Source: JAKAGZ01 sp963772675 (GTDB lineage: Bacteria > Bacteroidota > Ignavibacteria > Ignavibacteriales > Ignavibacteriaceae). Taken from it: DNA of 64,000 nt. The position numbers and the translations under genes were made by a program. Shown in pieces: positions 25,224 to 34,261 of the stretch. The DNA is taken from the NCBI GenBank assembly GCA_963772675.1, contig CAVYYF010000005.1, forward strand, positions 558,001 through 622,000, read 5' to 3'. Numbering within the stretch: position 1 is the first letter of the stretch; the number at the start of each line of letters is the position of its first letter. The notes beneath the pieces are model-generated. The model did not search any database. It was not told the origin of the DNA and saw only the letters and a list, made by a program, of their open reading frames with translations.

Positions 25224-26858
25224 ATGAAACTTGACAAAGATTTGCAATCAATCCAGGAAGCCCGTGACCTGGCAAGAATTGCCAGGGAGGCTCAGCAGGA
25301 ATATCAACATTTCAGCCAGGATCAGGTTAATGCCGTTGTAAAGGCAATGGCGGAAGCCGGATATGCTGAATCTGAAAGGCTTGCAAAAATGGCCGCCGAA
25401 GAAAGTGGATTTGGAAAGTGGCAGGACAAAGTCGTTAAAAACCAGTTTGGGACGAAGAATGTTTATGAATCAATCAAAGATCTCAAAACTGTTGGTGTAA
25501 TAGGAAGCGAGGCAAACGGAAAGATTTTAAAAATTGCTGTGCCTATGGGAGTGGTTTGTGCTCTTGTACCATCAACCAACCCAACCTCTACGGCAATGTT
25601 CAAAGCTTTGATTTCATTAAAAACCAGAAATGCTATTGTCGTCAGTCCTCATCCGAAAACTGCAAAATGTACGGCAGAATCTTTGAGAGTACTAAATGAA
25701 GCTGCACTAAAAGCTGGTGCACCCGAAGGTTTGATACAATGCTTAAGTAATCCTACCATTGAGGGGACAGAAGCTTTAATGAAAGATAAAAACATTGCTG
25801 TAATTCTTGCAACCGGAAGCAACCCGATGGTGAAAGCTGCATATAGTGCCGGCAAGCCAGCTTATGGGGTTGGATCTGGAAACGTTCCGGCTTTTATTGA
25901 GAAGACTGCTGATTACAAAAAAGCAGTTGCAGATATTATTTACGGAACAACTTTCGATAACGGAACTCTTTGTTCTTCAGAGCAGGCAATGGTTGTTGAC
26001 AGATCAATCAGGGAAAAAGTTATTGAAGAAGCAAAATCACGTGGAGCGTATTTTGTAAATAAAGAAGAAAAGAAAAAGTTAGGAAAAGCAGTTCAGACAG
26101 ATTTCAGAATTAATCCCGAGATAGTTGGTCAGCCTGCAACGTTGATTGCGAAGTATGCCGGATTTTCTGTACCTGAAAATACGACTGTGCTTATATCTGA
26201 ATGTGATCATGTTGGAAGAAGTGAACCGCTTTCGATGGAAAAGCTTTCTCCTATTTTGGCATTTTATACTGTTGACGGCTGGCTTGACGGATGCCATAAA
26301 TGTATTGAACTCCTCAGGTTTGGCGGTATCGGCCACACAATGGTAATTCATTCAAATGATCCGGATATCATTATGAAGTTTGCTCTCGAAAAGCCGGCTT
26401 TCAGGTTTTTGGTAAACACAGTTGCTTCTATCGGCGCAGTTGGTTACACAACAGCATTAAATCCTTCGATGACACTTGGGCCGGGAACAATCGGAGGTTC
26501 GATAATTTCGGAAAATGTTACAGCAAAACATTTAATGAATGTTAAAAGTCTGGCATTTGAAACCAATCCTATTAATAAAGGCACGAGCGTTACAACTTTA
26601 AAATCCCCAGGAGTTACAGAAAGTTATACTCCCTCCGGAAGTTTTATGAAAGACATTGAAGAAAGACTGAAGGCACGTGCAGGAAATTTTCCACTGAAAG
26701 ATGACTATAGACCTGTGAAAGGACCCGATTTTAAGCCGGTAGAAAGAATTGTAACTTCAGAAAAGGTGAACACAGTTAGGGGAGAAAAAACTTTTGGTAA
26801 AGGAATCTCCGAAGCAGAAGTTCAAAAAATTATGAAAGAATTTAAACTATCAATGTAG
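25224..26858 (+). CDS. acylating (CoA-linked) aldehyde dehydrogenase
   Basis: 544 residues. The core of about 450 residues matches CoA-acylating aldehyde dehydrogenases (EutE/PduP and the N-terminal half of AdhE; sulfoacetaldehyde dehydrogenase is a relative), converting acetaldehyde or another aldehyde to acyl-CoA with NAD+, or the reverse. Key blocks: VPMGVVCALVPSTNPTSTAM, ILATGSNPMVKAAYSAGKPA, YGVGSGNVPAFIEKTADYK and the catalytic Cys in FDNGTLCSSEQAMVVD. A C-terminal extension of 80 or so residues (from about ETNPINKGTSVTTLKSPG) goes beyond the shortest family members. No microcompartment shell genes or alcohol dehydrogenase lie nearby. Start supported by the CGGGAAAG site. Confidence 0.85.
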   Translation: MKLDKDLQSIQEARDLARIAREAQQEYQHFSQDQVNAVVKAMAEAGYAESERLAKMAAEESGFGKWQDKVVKNQFGTKNVYESIKDLKTVGVIGSEANGKILKIAVPMGVVCALVPSTNPTSTAMFKALISLKTRNAIVVSPHPKTAKCTAESLRVLNEAALKAGAPEGLIQCLSNPTIEGTEALMKDKNIAVILATGSNPMVKAAYSAGKPAYGVGSGNVPAFIEKTADYKKAVADIIYGTTFDNGTLCSSEQAMVVDRSIREKVIEEAKSRGAYFVNKEEKKKLGKAVQTDFRINPEIVGQPATLIAKYAGFSVPENTTVLISECDHVGRSEPLSMEKLSPILAFYTVDGWLDGCHKCIELLRFGGIGHTMVIHSNDPDIIMKFALEKPAFRFLVNTVASIGAVGYTTALNPSMTLGPGTIGGSIISENVTAKHLMNVKSLAFETNPINKGTSVTTLKSPGVTESYTPSGSFMKDIEERLKARAGNFPLKDDYRPVKGPDFKPVERIVTSEKVNTVRGEKTFGKGISEAEVQKIMKEFKLSM

Positions 26859-26894
26859 ATAATTTTTGCCGATATTATTTTCAGGCTTACAAAT

Positions 26895-27629
26895 TCAGTG
26901 CACAGGTTCCGCGTAAATTTTCGGGAATCTCTTTACAACGGAACGGGCTATTAACCCTGCAGCTTCTTCGTATCCAAGTAATTGAGTATTCAGGATTAGA
27001 TGATATTGAAGCTGATCATCAATATCCTTAAAGAAATATGACTTAAGATATTTCTTCCTTGCGGCTTCTTCTCTGATAATATAATCCCCGGCTTCTTTAT
27101 CGGACATTCCGAAATATTCCTGTATGTGCTTAATCCTATGGTCTAAAGGTGCCACTAGTCTAACGTGAAAGACATTTTTAAGTTTTGCTGTAATAATGTT
27201 TGCGCCTCTTCCGACAATCACTACATTTCCTATATTTGCAAGTTTAAGAATAGTTTTTGAAGTTTTGCGGGCCAGCGACCATTTTGATTCATTGGGCCAC
27301 ATAAAATCTTTAACAAGAGATTCTATTCCCGAATACTTGTCCTCTATTTTTAAGTTGGAAAAGAAATCCGGAAGATTATAATCAGCAAGAACTTTTTCAA
27401 TAAGGTTCTTATCGAAATAGGCCCATTCACAATTGCAATCAGTTGGTACTTTACTTATGAGCTCGATGAATTTTTCTCCCACCCTGGCCGCACCTGCGCC
27501 GGTTTGGCGCGAAATTGTGAGAGTTGGAAATAGACCCTTTGTTCTTAAATGCTGGCTAAATTCATCGGTATGTTGAGAGTGGCATTCAATATACCTTTTA
27601 CATTTTTCGTAAGCTCCGAGTGCTTGCAT
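26895..27629 (-). CDS. cytidylate kinase-like family protein
   Basis: 244 residues of the AAK_26/cytidylate-kinase-like P-loop family: TLTISRQTGAGAARVGEKFI is the modified phosphate-binding loop, NVVIVGRGANIITAKLKNVF the second conserved block, and VRLVAPLDHRIKHIQEYFGM plus SDKEAGDYIIREEAARKKYL the lid/arginine region. Family members are small kinases of unknown nucleotide preference, distinct from housekeeping Cmk. The true start is the ATG at 27629; the GTG two codons upstream is part of a GGGGGTGA ribosome binding site. Convergent with the aldehyde dehydrogenase gene, 36 bases away. Confidence 0.8.
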   Translation of the reverse strand: MQALGAYEKCKRYIECHSQHTDEFSQHLRTKGLFPTLTISRQTGAGAARVGEKFIELISKVPTDCNCEWAYFDKNLIEKVLADYNLPDFFSNLKIEDKYSGIESLVKDFMWPNESKWSLARKTSKTILKLANIGNVVIVGRGANIITAKLKNVFHVRLVAPLDHRIKHIQEYFGMSDKEAGDYIIREEAARKKYLKSYFFKDIDDQLQYHLILNTQLLGYEEAAGLIARSVVKRFPKIYAEPVH

Positions 27630-27715
27630 AATCACCCCCGTTTAATTATACCAAATATAATTTTAATTAGTCTAAATTGATATGCTAAAAAGATGGGATA
27701 ACAAGAAGTCTTTGA

Positions 27716-29185
27716 TTAAAGGGTAAAATATTTTTTTATCTTTTCAGATAATTTCCCGTTTGTTTGCAGGTTTACATATTCATTTTTATCCGGCAGGTAT
27801 TTATAATCCTTACTCCATTCCACAATATTTTCTGTAATTTTTTTTATGGCGTTGCAAATGAAGTAGATTTCATCGTTTGTCATTGTTGGATGGATTGACA
27901 TTCTTACCCAACCCGGTTTTTCGGAAAGGTCACCATGATCTATTTTGTCAGTTATATGTTGTGATTGTTCAGGTGTTACATGCAGAAGATAATGTCCATA
28001 TGTTCCGGCGCATGAACAACCACCCCGCACTTGTATTCCGAAACGATCGTTTAAAAGTTTTACTATCAGGTTGTAATGAATATTATCAATATAGAATGAA
28101 ATTGCGCCAAGTCTTTTGGAGATGTGTCCTGCGAGAATGTGCAAACTTTTAATTTTGTTCAATTCGGTAAAGGTAATCTCAACGAGTTCTTTCTCCCTCT
28201 TTTTAAGATTTTCTTCACCCATTTGTTCTTTTAATTTTATGCAGAGGGCGGCCTTTATTGTCTGAAGAAAAGCCGGGGTTCCTCCATCTTCGCGGGCTTC
28301 GATATTTGAAACAAACTTATGATGTCCCCAGGGGTTAGTCCAATCGACTGTTCCGCCGCCGGGATTATCCGGCACTATATTTTTATAGAGTTTAGAATCA
28401 AATATTAAAACACCCGGTGTACCGGGGCCACCCAAAAATTTATGCGGAGAAAATAATATCGCATCAAGTTTTTCCAATGGATTTTCAGGATGCATATCGA
28501 TATGTACGTATGGCGCTGAACAAGCTAAGTCTACAAAACAATACCCGCCATGCTGGTGAACCATCTTTGCCATTTTATGGTAAGGGGTTTCAATCCCTGT
28601 AACATTTGAGCAGGCAGTGAATGCTCCGATCTTCAATTGTCTGTCATCGTATTTTGTTAATTGTTTTTTAAGGTCGTCCAGATCAACAAGGCCTTCATCC
28701 GTTGGTTTTATCATTACGACTTCTGCAATAGTTTCCAGCCATGAAGTGTGGTTTGAGTGGTGTTCCATGTGAGTTACAAATACAACGGGGCGCAAATTTC
28801 CTTCAAGCTTTATAAAAGGCCGTAACTGTTCCGGTACTTTCAGACCAAGTATGCGTTGCCATTTATTTATCATAGCAGTCATTCCGGAACCGGCTGTAAT
28901 TATCACATCATCTTTCGATGCATTTACGTGGTCTTTAATAATTTGGTGAGCTTCGTGATAGGAAAGGGTCATTTGTGTCCCGGTCTCACTTGATTCTGAG
29001 TGAGTATTGCCAACTAACGGCCCAAATAATTTTGATATTTTTTCCTCGATTGGTTGGTACAGCCTTCCACTTGCTATCCAATCCGCATAGATTAATTTCT
29101 GTTCACCATAAGGCGAATGAAATTTGGCATCATAACCTATTGAATTGATTCTGAACTGTTCGAAATATTTTTCAAGGTTTTCCAT
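27716..29185 (-). CDS. class V aminotransferase-fold PLP enzyme (selenocysteine lyase/cysteine desulfurase-like)
   Basis: 489 residues. The PLP lysine is in LFSPHKFLGGPGTPGVLIFD; substrate and cofactor blocks include ADWIASGRLYQPIEEKI, GSGMTAMINKWQRI, THMEHHSNHTSWLETI and FVDLACSAPYVHIDMHP. A cysteine-rich loop GGCSCAGTYGHYLL sits where desulfurases carry the sulfur-accepting Cys. The length exceeds ordinary SufS/IscS (about 400) because of longer loops and a C-terminal extension; this longer form is frequent in Bacteroidota and is often annotated as aminotransferase class V. It stands alone, without suf or isc genes, so a housekeeping Fe-S role is not supported by context. Confidence 0.8.
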   Translation of the reverse strand: MENLEKYFEQFRINSIGYDAKFHSPYGEQKLIYADWIASGRLYQPIEEKISKLFGPLVGNTHSESSETGTQMTLSYHEAHQIIKDHVNASKDDVIITAGSGMTAMINKWQRILGLKVPEQLRPFIKLEGNLRPVVFVTHMEHHSNHTSWLETIAEVVMIKPTDEGLVDLDDLKKQLTKYDDRQLKIGAFTACSNVTGIETPYHKMAKMVHQHGGYCFVDLACSAPYVHIDMHPENPLEKLDAILFSPHKFLGGPGTPGVLIFDSKLYKNIVPDNPGGGTVDWTNPWGHHKFVSNIEAREDGGTPAFLQTIKAALCIKLKEQMGEENLKKREKELVEITFTELNKIKSLHILAGHISKRLGAISFYIDNIHYNLIVKLLNDRFGIQVRGGCSCAGTYGHYLLHVTPEQSQHITDKIDHGDLSEKPGWVRMSIHPTMTNDEIYFICNAIKKITENIVEWSKDYKYLPDKNEYVNLQTNGKLSEKIKKYFTL

Positions 29186-29344
29186 TTTGTATGTGCTAAC
29201 TGATGACTTTTTAAATAGCTAAATATAACAATTTTGGCCAGAAATTAATTCATATTATTCATTACCCTTATAACTAGGTATAAACACCTGAAAAAAGATT
29301 ATTGATTATGAATTAAACCGGGCTACTACTATGAAATTAAAGAC

Positions 29345-29373
29345 TTTGAGTTTTGTCAAATAAAGTATATTTT
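29345..29373 (+). promoter_or_regulatory. candidate Bacteroidota-type promoter for the sugar transferase gene
   Basis: TTTG at 29345 is followed after 17 bases by TATATTTT (seven of eight matches to TAnnTTTG), about 60 bases upstream of the ATG at 29436. Reasonable position, but A/T-rich DNA makes chance matches common. Confidence 0.3.
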
Positions 29374-29435
29374 TAAATCAACTGATATTTCAGTAAGTAT
29401 ATAATGATTAAAGCCTAGAAAACGAAGTTTAATAA

Positions 29436-30125
29436 ATGTACAATATAACAACGAAAAAAGCTTTAGATATTATTGCCGCGTTAATTTTACTATTTCTTAG
29501 CCTGCCTTTAATAATAATATTGTTGCTCATCATTCCTTCTATTACTGGAAAATTTCCCGTTATTATCCAGGAAAGAAAGTCATCGTTAAGCGGTAAGAAA
29601 ATAAGAATGATCAAAATTAGAACGATCAAAGGAACCGTGCCGATGCTTGAATCTGTAAATAGTTCAGGGGGAATTTTATTCAGACGCGATTTAAAAAAAT
29701 ACGTACCGCCCTTTTGCAGATGGCTAAGGAAAAGCGGGCTGGATGAAATAACACAACTGATAAACGTCTTGAAAGGCGAAATGTCTCTCGTTGGACCTCG
29801 TCCACTTACAATAGCAGATCTTGAAATTATGAAAAAGTATGAACCTGAGATCTATAGAAGAAGGGAAGCGCTAAAATCTAAACCAGGTATAACCGGTTAC
29901 TGGCAGATTTTCGGTGACCGTAATAAAGGTTTAGAGAACCTGGTTATACTCGATGAATATTATGAGAAGAATAAATCTCTTTTACTTGATTTGAAATTAT
30001 TATTATCTACAATCGTACTGGTAATGACAGCCAAACATTCAGATTCTATTATTGACTCTCAAATTAGTAACATGAAAGAATCCAGGGAAATTGTTGCGGG
30101 GCTAAAAGAATTGTGGAGCGATTAA
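29436..30125 (+). CDS. initiating sugar transferase (polyprenyl-phosphate glycosyl-1-phosphate transferase, PglC/WcaJ type)
   Basis: 229 residues, the minimal monotopic form: one N-terminal hydrophobic helix (LDIIAALILLFLSLPLIIIL) and the catalytic domain, lacking the extra membrane helices of WbaP. Catalytic and binding blocks: VIIQERKSSLSGKKIRMIKI, LRKSGLDEITQLINVLKGEM, SLVGPRPLTIADLE and KPGITGYWQI. It would transfer a sugar 1-phosphate to undecaprenyl phosphate at the inner membrane and so start an O-antigen, capsule or glycan unit. No other polysaccharide genes are adjacent, so it is an orphan initiator. A strong bidirectional terminator follows. Confidence 0.88.
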   Translation: MYNITTKKALDIIAALILLFLSLPLIIILLLIIPSITGKFPVIIQERKSSLSGKKIRMIKIRTIKGTVPMLESVNSSGGILFRRDLKKYVPPFCRWLRKSGLDEITQLINVLKGEMSLVGPRPLTIADLEIMKKYEPEIYRRREALKSKPGITGYWQIFGDRNKGLENLVILDEYYEKNKSLLLDLKLLLSTIVLVMTAKHSDSIIDSQISNMKESREIVAGLKELWSD

Positions 30126-30147
30126 TAAATTATTTACATCTCTCCTT

Positions 30148-30190
30148 AAAGAAAAATGCTCTGTAATTATTCAGAGCATTTTTCTTTTTT
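30148..30190. terminator. bidirectional Rho-independent terminator
   Basis: A perfect 16-bp stem (AAAGAAAAATGCTCTG with its complement) around an 8-base loop, ending in a T-rich run on the plus strand and, owing to the A-rich left arm, also on the minus strand. It lies between the convergent sugar transferase and T9SS cargo genes. Confidence 0.85.
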
Positions 30191-30204
30191 GTTAGGAATT
30201 TAAT

Positions 30205-31500
30205 TTATTTCATCAGGATCATTTTCATTGTAATGCTTACCGAGTTACCCGATAAAGTATAGAAATAAATTCCACTGGTCAGATTTCCGGCGTTAAATGT
30301 AACATTGTGTGTTCCTGCATCAACTTCACCATTTACCAGTTCAGCAACCTGCTGCCCGATTATATTATAAATTACCAGCCTGATATTGTCTTTCTTTGTC
30401 ATTGTAAACTGTATTGTGGTGGTTGGATTAAACGGATTCGGATAATTCTGTCCCATCTCTGAGTCTGCAATTTGGTTGATTTTCAGAGTGATGATACTTG
30501 AATACTTAAAACTGCCGCCGTTATCAATTTGCTTCAAACGGTAAGAATAACTGCCCGCTTTTAAATTATTATTAACAAAGCTGTATTCTTTAGTTGAATT
30601 ACTGTTTCCGTGACCCTGAACGAAACCTATATTGTCCCAGTTCTGATTTGATGTTGATCTTTCTATATTAAAACCGAAGTTGTTTACTTCAGTTGATGTC
30701 GACCATTTTAGAGTTACACTATTCTGATTCACTGAACAGGTAAAAGCTGTAAGTTCAACGGGTAATGATTCATTTTGTACTGCCTGTTGCAAATTAATTT
30801 CTCCGTATTGAACGTAAGTTGCAGATTGGCTATTTGGGGAGGCATAATTTCTGGCTTTTAACCTTGCTTGTTGAGGAGTAATATTAAATTTATTGGCAAG
30901 GTAAGCTATTTGACCTGCAATGTAGCCGTTAGAGAAGCTTGATAAATTAGAACTTGTTATCGGGTCAATTGAAAAAAACTCTACCTTATAGCCGGTTACT
31001 AAAGTATCCAGACCTGCTCCCGTTGATACAACTACGGCATTTGGTATATCAAGGTTACACACATAGTAAAAGCCATTGGAGCCAGCCGGCATGAAGAATA
31101 AAACATCAGGATGATTTTTGGCTGTATCATCAACCTGGCTACTTAAACCTGTATAAGACCTGATTGCTATCTGATAATTATTCTGGTCGGCATATTGAAT
31201 AGCACTAATAGCGCTATTATCTAGGTGAAGATCTATCTGACCTGAAAACTGTGATCCATCATAACTTGCATATCCTAAAAGGAAAGCGTTTTTAACGTCT
31301 GTATCATGTGACGTATTACCCGATATACCTGATACCAATACTTTGGTAACTTGCTGCGCATTTGCACCTGCCGTAAAAAGGAAAAATAATACAATGATAA
31401 AAGATTTTATGAAATAAGACGAGACAATTGAATTTAACTTATCCTTAATGGTTTTATCGGCAGTAATGGAAAAGGTTTGTTTGGCACCACCCGTTTTCAT
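30205..31500 (-). CDS. secreted protein with type IX secretion (T9SS type A) sorting domain
   Basis: 431 residues from the ATG at 31500 (an in-frame TTG lies at 31530). A charged N-terminal stretch of about 30 residues precedes the signal hydrophobic core SFIIVLFFLFTAGANAQQ. The central region is not assigned; within it LKARNYASPNSQSATYVQYG and PVELTAFTCSVNQNSVTLKW (a Fn3-like beta-sandwich) are seen. The C-terminus is a classical sorting domain: MGQNYPNPFNPTTTIQFTM, then IYNIIGQQVAELVNGEVDAG and GIYFYTLSGNSVSITMKMIL. Such proteins cross the outer membrane by T9SS and are anchored or released. It implies a functional T9SS elsewhere in the genome. Cargo function unknown. Confidence 0.88.
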   Translation of the reverse strand: MKTGGAKQTFSITADKTIKDKLNSIVSSYFIKSFIIVLFFLFTAGANAQQVTKVLVSGISGNTSHDTDVKNAFLLGYASYDGSQFSGQIDLHLDNSAISAIQYADQNNYQIAIRSYTGLSSQVDDTAKNHPDVLFFMPAGSNGFYYVCNLDIPNAVVVSTGAGLDTLVTGYKVEFFSIDPITSSNLSSFSNGYIAGQIAYLANKFNITPQQARLKARNYASPNSQSATYVQYGEINLQQAVQNESLPVELTAFTCSVNQNSVTLKWSTSTEVNNFGFNIERSTSNQNWDNIGFVQGHGNSNSTKEYSFVNNNLKAGSYSYRLKQIDNGGSFKYSSIITLKINQIADSEMGQNYPNPFNPTTTIQFTMTKKDNIRLVIYNIIGQQVAELVNGEVDAGTHNVTFNAGNLTSGIYFYTLSGNSVSITMKMILMK

Positions 31501-32022
31501 TTTATCATCTGTTTTTCTTGTATCATCCAACAGTCAAAATCGACCACTATTGGTTTGTGATTAAAACTTTTGTCACTGTAATGACACTAATGGTGCCAAG
31601 GGGAAAGTGGGCTTTAGGCTCAAATTTTCAATAAAAATATAGTTAATCTGTAATAATAACCTGTTTCCTTGCAGTATCTAAAATTCAAGTCATCTTCTTA
31701 TGCTTTTTTAGAAGTAAAAATTACCGGATGACTTTACACAAATTAGTAAATTATATGGGCGAGTTGGCAAAAATTACTGGCTTATTTTTCAACAGATTTA
31801 TAAGGTTAGAAACATTTTAAAGCTGTGTTATACAAGAAAATATTTATTCATATCTCGGTTATCTTAAAAAAGGAATAAATTTAGTCGAAAAAATAATCTT
31901 TAAAAATGGAATAGTCCATTTGAGATACGTATGCTTTCAACAGAATAGGCCTTCCGGAAGCAAGTTAGTTTTTAGCTTCATTTTATATATTTTGAATGCG
32001 GGAAATATTCAAAAAGGAAATT
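31501..32022. other. 522-base intergenic region between divergent genes
   Basis: No ORF, tRNA or conserved RNA is recognisable. The sequence is A/T-rich and must carry the promoters for the leftward T9SS cargo gene and the rightward muropeptide cluster. The only clear symmetric element is TGTCA-N6-TGACA at 31571-31586 (listed separately). The ribosome binding site AAAAAGGAAATT lies at the right end. Confidence 0.6.
31571..31586. promoter_or_regulatory. symmetric TGTCA-N6-TGACA site, possible Crp/Fnr-superfamily operator
   Basis: Two 5-base half sites in inverted orientation are separated by 6 bases, the spacing used by Crp/Fnr-type dimers, 70-85 bases upstream of the T9SS cargo gene start. 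The half-site sequence is not one I can tie to a named regulator. Chance occurrence is possible. Confidence 0.3.
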
Positions 32023-32934
32023 ATGAAATATTTAATTGGCATTGATGGTGGCGGAACCAGTTCTAGGTGTGTGATTTGTGATGAGAATGCCAAAGTATTG
32101 TATCGTTGTAAAGGCGGCCCCACGAATTTCTTAAAATATGATATCAATGGAGTATGTAAGACAATTTACTCGCTGTTAAATAAATGCAGGCAAAATCTTA
32201 AAATTACCTATAACGACATTAATGTTGTCGTTATAGGAACTGCCGGTGCTGGAAGAAGAAAGGATGCTCTATTGCTCATAAAAAATCTTAAGAGATTTCT
32301 AGAATCAAAAAAAATCTCTTTAAGGCTTAGAGTAGTTAGCGATGGGCTTATCGCACTTGAAGGAGCATTTTCAGGTAAATCAGGAAGCATATTAATTTCA
32401 GGAACAGGCTCTATAATTTTTGGCAAAGACAAAAAAGGTAAGGTCTATCGATTAGGAGGATACGGAAATAAAATTGGAGATGAAGGCAGCGGCTATTCAA
32501 TCGGGCAAAAAGGTTTGAATGCTGTTTCTAAAGATTTCGACGGTAGAGCCAAAAAAACTTTACTAACGAAATATCTGAAAGAAAATTTTAAAATCGATTC
32601 TGGTGAAAAATTAATTCAAAAAATTTATCACGATGATTTTGATATCGCCTCATTTGCTCCCCACGTATTAAAAGCTGCGGATAAGAGGGACGAAGCTGCA
32701 ATTGAAATTTTAGAAAGAGAAACCGGCGAATTGATTTTACATATAGAAAGGATAATTAAATTATTAAAGTCCCCCAAAATGAAATTGGCACTGATTGGTT
32801 CATTAATTGCAAACGAGAATCTTTTTTCAAAATTGTTAAAAGAAAAAATAGATTCAAATTTTTCAAACATCGAAATTGTTGAACCTGAAAACTTACCAGA
32901 AATTGGAGCTTTAATATTAGCTCAAAAACTGTAA
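32023..32934 (+). CDS. BadF/BadG-type amino-sugar kinase (N-acetylglucosamine / N-acetylmuramic acid kinase-like)
   Basis: 303 residues of the ASKHA-fold BadF/BadG/BcrA/BcrD family. Phosphate-1 motif YLIGIDGGGTSSRCVICD at the N-terminus, phosphate-2/adenosine blocks ILISGTGSIIFGKDKKG, and the sugar-kinase block GNKIGDEGSGYSIGQKGLNA. Phosphorylates free GlcNAc or MurNAc in peptidoglycan recycling; MurK-type and NagK-type enzymes share this fold and I cannot separate them by eye. The start at 32023 has the AAAAAGGAAA site; an upstream in-frame ATG at 31996 does not. First gene of a four-gene cluster with an AmpG permease, a serine hydrolase and NagZ, which supports muropeptide salvage. Confidence 0.85.
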   Translation: MKYLIGIDGGGTSSRCVICDENAKVLYRCKGGPTNFLKYDINGVCKTIYSLLNKCRQNLKITYNDINVVVIGTAGAGRRKDALLLIKNLKRFLESKKISLRLRVVSDGLIALEGAFSGKSGSILISGTGSIIFGKDKKGKVYRLGGYGNKIGDEGSGYSIGQKGLNAVSKDFDGRAKKTLLTKYLKENFKIDSGEKLIQKIYHDDFDIASFAPHVLKAADKRDEAAIEILERETGELILHIERIIKLLKSPKMKLALIGSLIANENLFSKLLKEKIDSNFSNIEIVEPENLPEIGALILAQKL

Positions 32935-32973
32935 GAATAAGATAGATTATTTTTTAATAGAGGATAATTTTTG

Positions 32974-34260
32974 ATGAGTAAAAAGGCTGATTTTAGAAAT
33001 CCCTGGAGTTGGGTACCCTCGCTTTATTTTGCGGAAGGTTTGCCTTACATAATCGTAATGTCGGTTTCCGGAATAATGTATAAGGATCTGGGCATATCGA
33101 ATACGGATAATACATTGTATACAGCCTGGCTTTATTTGCCCTGGGTAATAAAACCTTTGTGGAGCCCCGTCATCGATATATTCAAAACCAAAAGATCGTG
33201 GATAATAGTGATGCAGGCAATAATAGGAGTTGCTTTTGCCGGTGTTGCTTTTACTATTCCTGTTTCAAATTTTTTTCAATATACACTTGCTTTCTTCTGG
33301 CTCATGGCTTTCAGTTCCGCTACACACGATATCTCTGCGGATGGCTTTTATATGCTGGGATTATCTGAATATAACCAGTCTTATTTTGTTGGTATTCGTT
33401 CGACATTTTACCGCAGCGCTGTTTGGGCAGGCAACGGTTTGCTTGTTATGATGGCAGGCTATTTTGAGAAAACTTTTGGCAATGTTATACTCGCCTGGAC
33501 AATCTGTTTTTTCGCGCTTACCGTGTTGTTTTTGCTTTTTTCTTTCTATCATTCTTTTATGCTGCCTCATCCTAAAAGCGACATACCAGCCGTGTCTGGA
33601 GGGACACGAAATTTTCTTCAGGAATATTTCAGAACCTTTGTATTGTTTTTTAAAAAGGATAAAATCATTATCGTATTAGCTTTTATTCTTTTGTACAGGT
33701 TAGGCGAGGCTCAACTGGTAAAACTGGCACCGCTTTTTCTGCTCGATTCTAAAAGCGCAGGAGGAATTTCATTATCAACTACACAACTTGGGCTTATTTA
33801 CGGAACAGTAGGAACAGTCTTTCTTGTTATTGGCGGTATATTAGGAGGAATTGTTGCAGCAAAGCAGGGTTTGAAACACTGGATATGGTGGATGGTCATA
33901 GCAATAAATTTTCCAGATCTCGTTTATGTTTTTCTCGCTTATACTCAGACATCAAACTTACTATTAATCAATATCTGTGTGGCACTTGAACAATTCGGAT
34001 ACGGCTTCGGATTTACAGCCTTTTTGCTCTTTTTAATTTTTGTATCCAAAGGCGAACATAAAACTTCCCATTATGCAATTGCTACTGGTATAATGGCTCT
34101 GGGGATGATGATACCAGGAATGTTCAGCGGCTGGATCCAGGAGACCGTTGGCTATCAACACTTTTTTATCTGGGTTTGTCTGTGTACGATACCTGCGTTT
34201 ATTTTAACTAAATTTGTTCCAATTGATCCGGAATTTGGAAAGAATAAAGAAGCTAACTGA
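32974..34260 (+). CDS. ampG: AmpG-family MFS permease (muropeptide transporter)
   Basis: 428 residues, about twelve hydrophobic helices. The N-terminal signature is that of AmpG/PAT-type major facilitators: SLYFAEGLPYIIVMSVSGIM, TAWLYLPWVIKPLWSPVIDI and SSATHDISADGFYMLGL. AmpG imports GlcNAc-anhydroMurNAc muropeptides released during wall growth into the cytoplasm. The ATG at 32974 (TTG at 32971 is the other option) follows an AGAGGA site. It lies 39 bases downstream of the kinase and its stop is one base before the next start. Substrate assignment rests on family plus context, and context is strong. Confidence 0.85.
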   Translation: MSKKADFRNPWSWVPSLYFAEGLPYIIVMSVSGIMYKDLGISNTDNTLYTAWLYLPWVIKPLWSPVIDIFKTKRSWIIVMQAIIGVAFAGVAFTIPVSNFFQYTLAFFWLMAFSSATHDISADGFYMLGLSEYNQSYFVGIRSTFYRSAVWAGNGLLVMMAGYFEKTFGNVILAWTICFFALTVLFLLFSFYHSFMLPHPKSDIPAVSGGTRNFLQEYFRTFVLFFKKDKIIIVLAFILLYRLGEAQLVKLAPLFLLDSKSAGGISLSTTQLGLIYGTVGTVFLVIGGILGGIVAAKQGLKHWIWWMVIAINFPDLVYVFLAYTQTSNLLLINICVALEQFGYGFGFTAFLLFLIFVSKGEHKTSHYAIATGIMALGMMIPGMFSGWIQETVGYQHFFIWVCLCTIPAFILTKFVPIDPEFGKNKEAN

Positions 34261-34261
34261 A

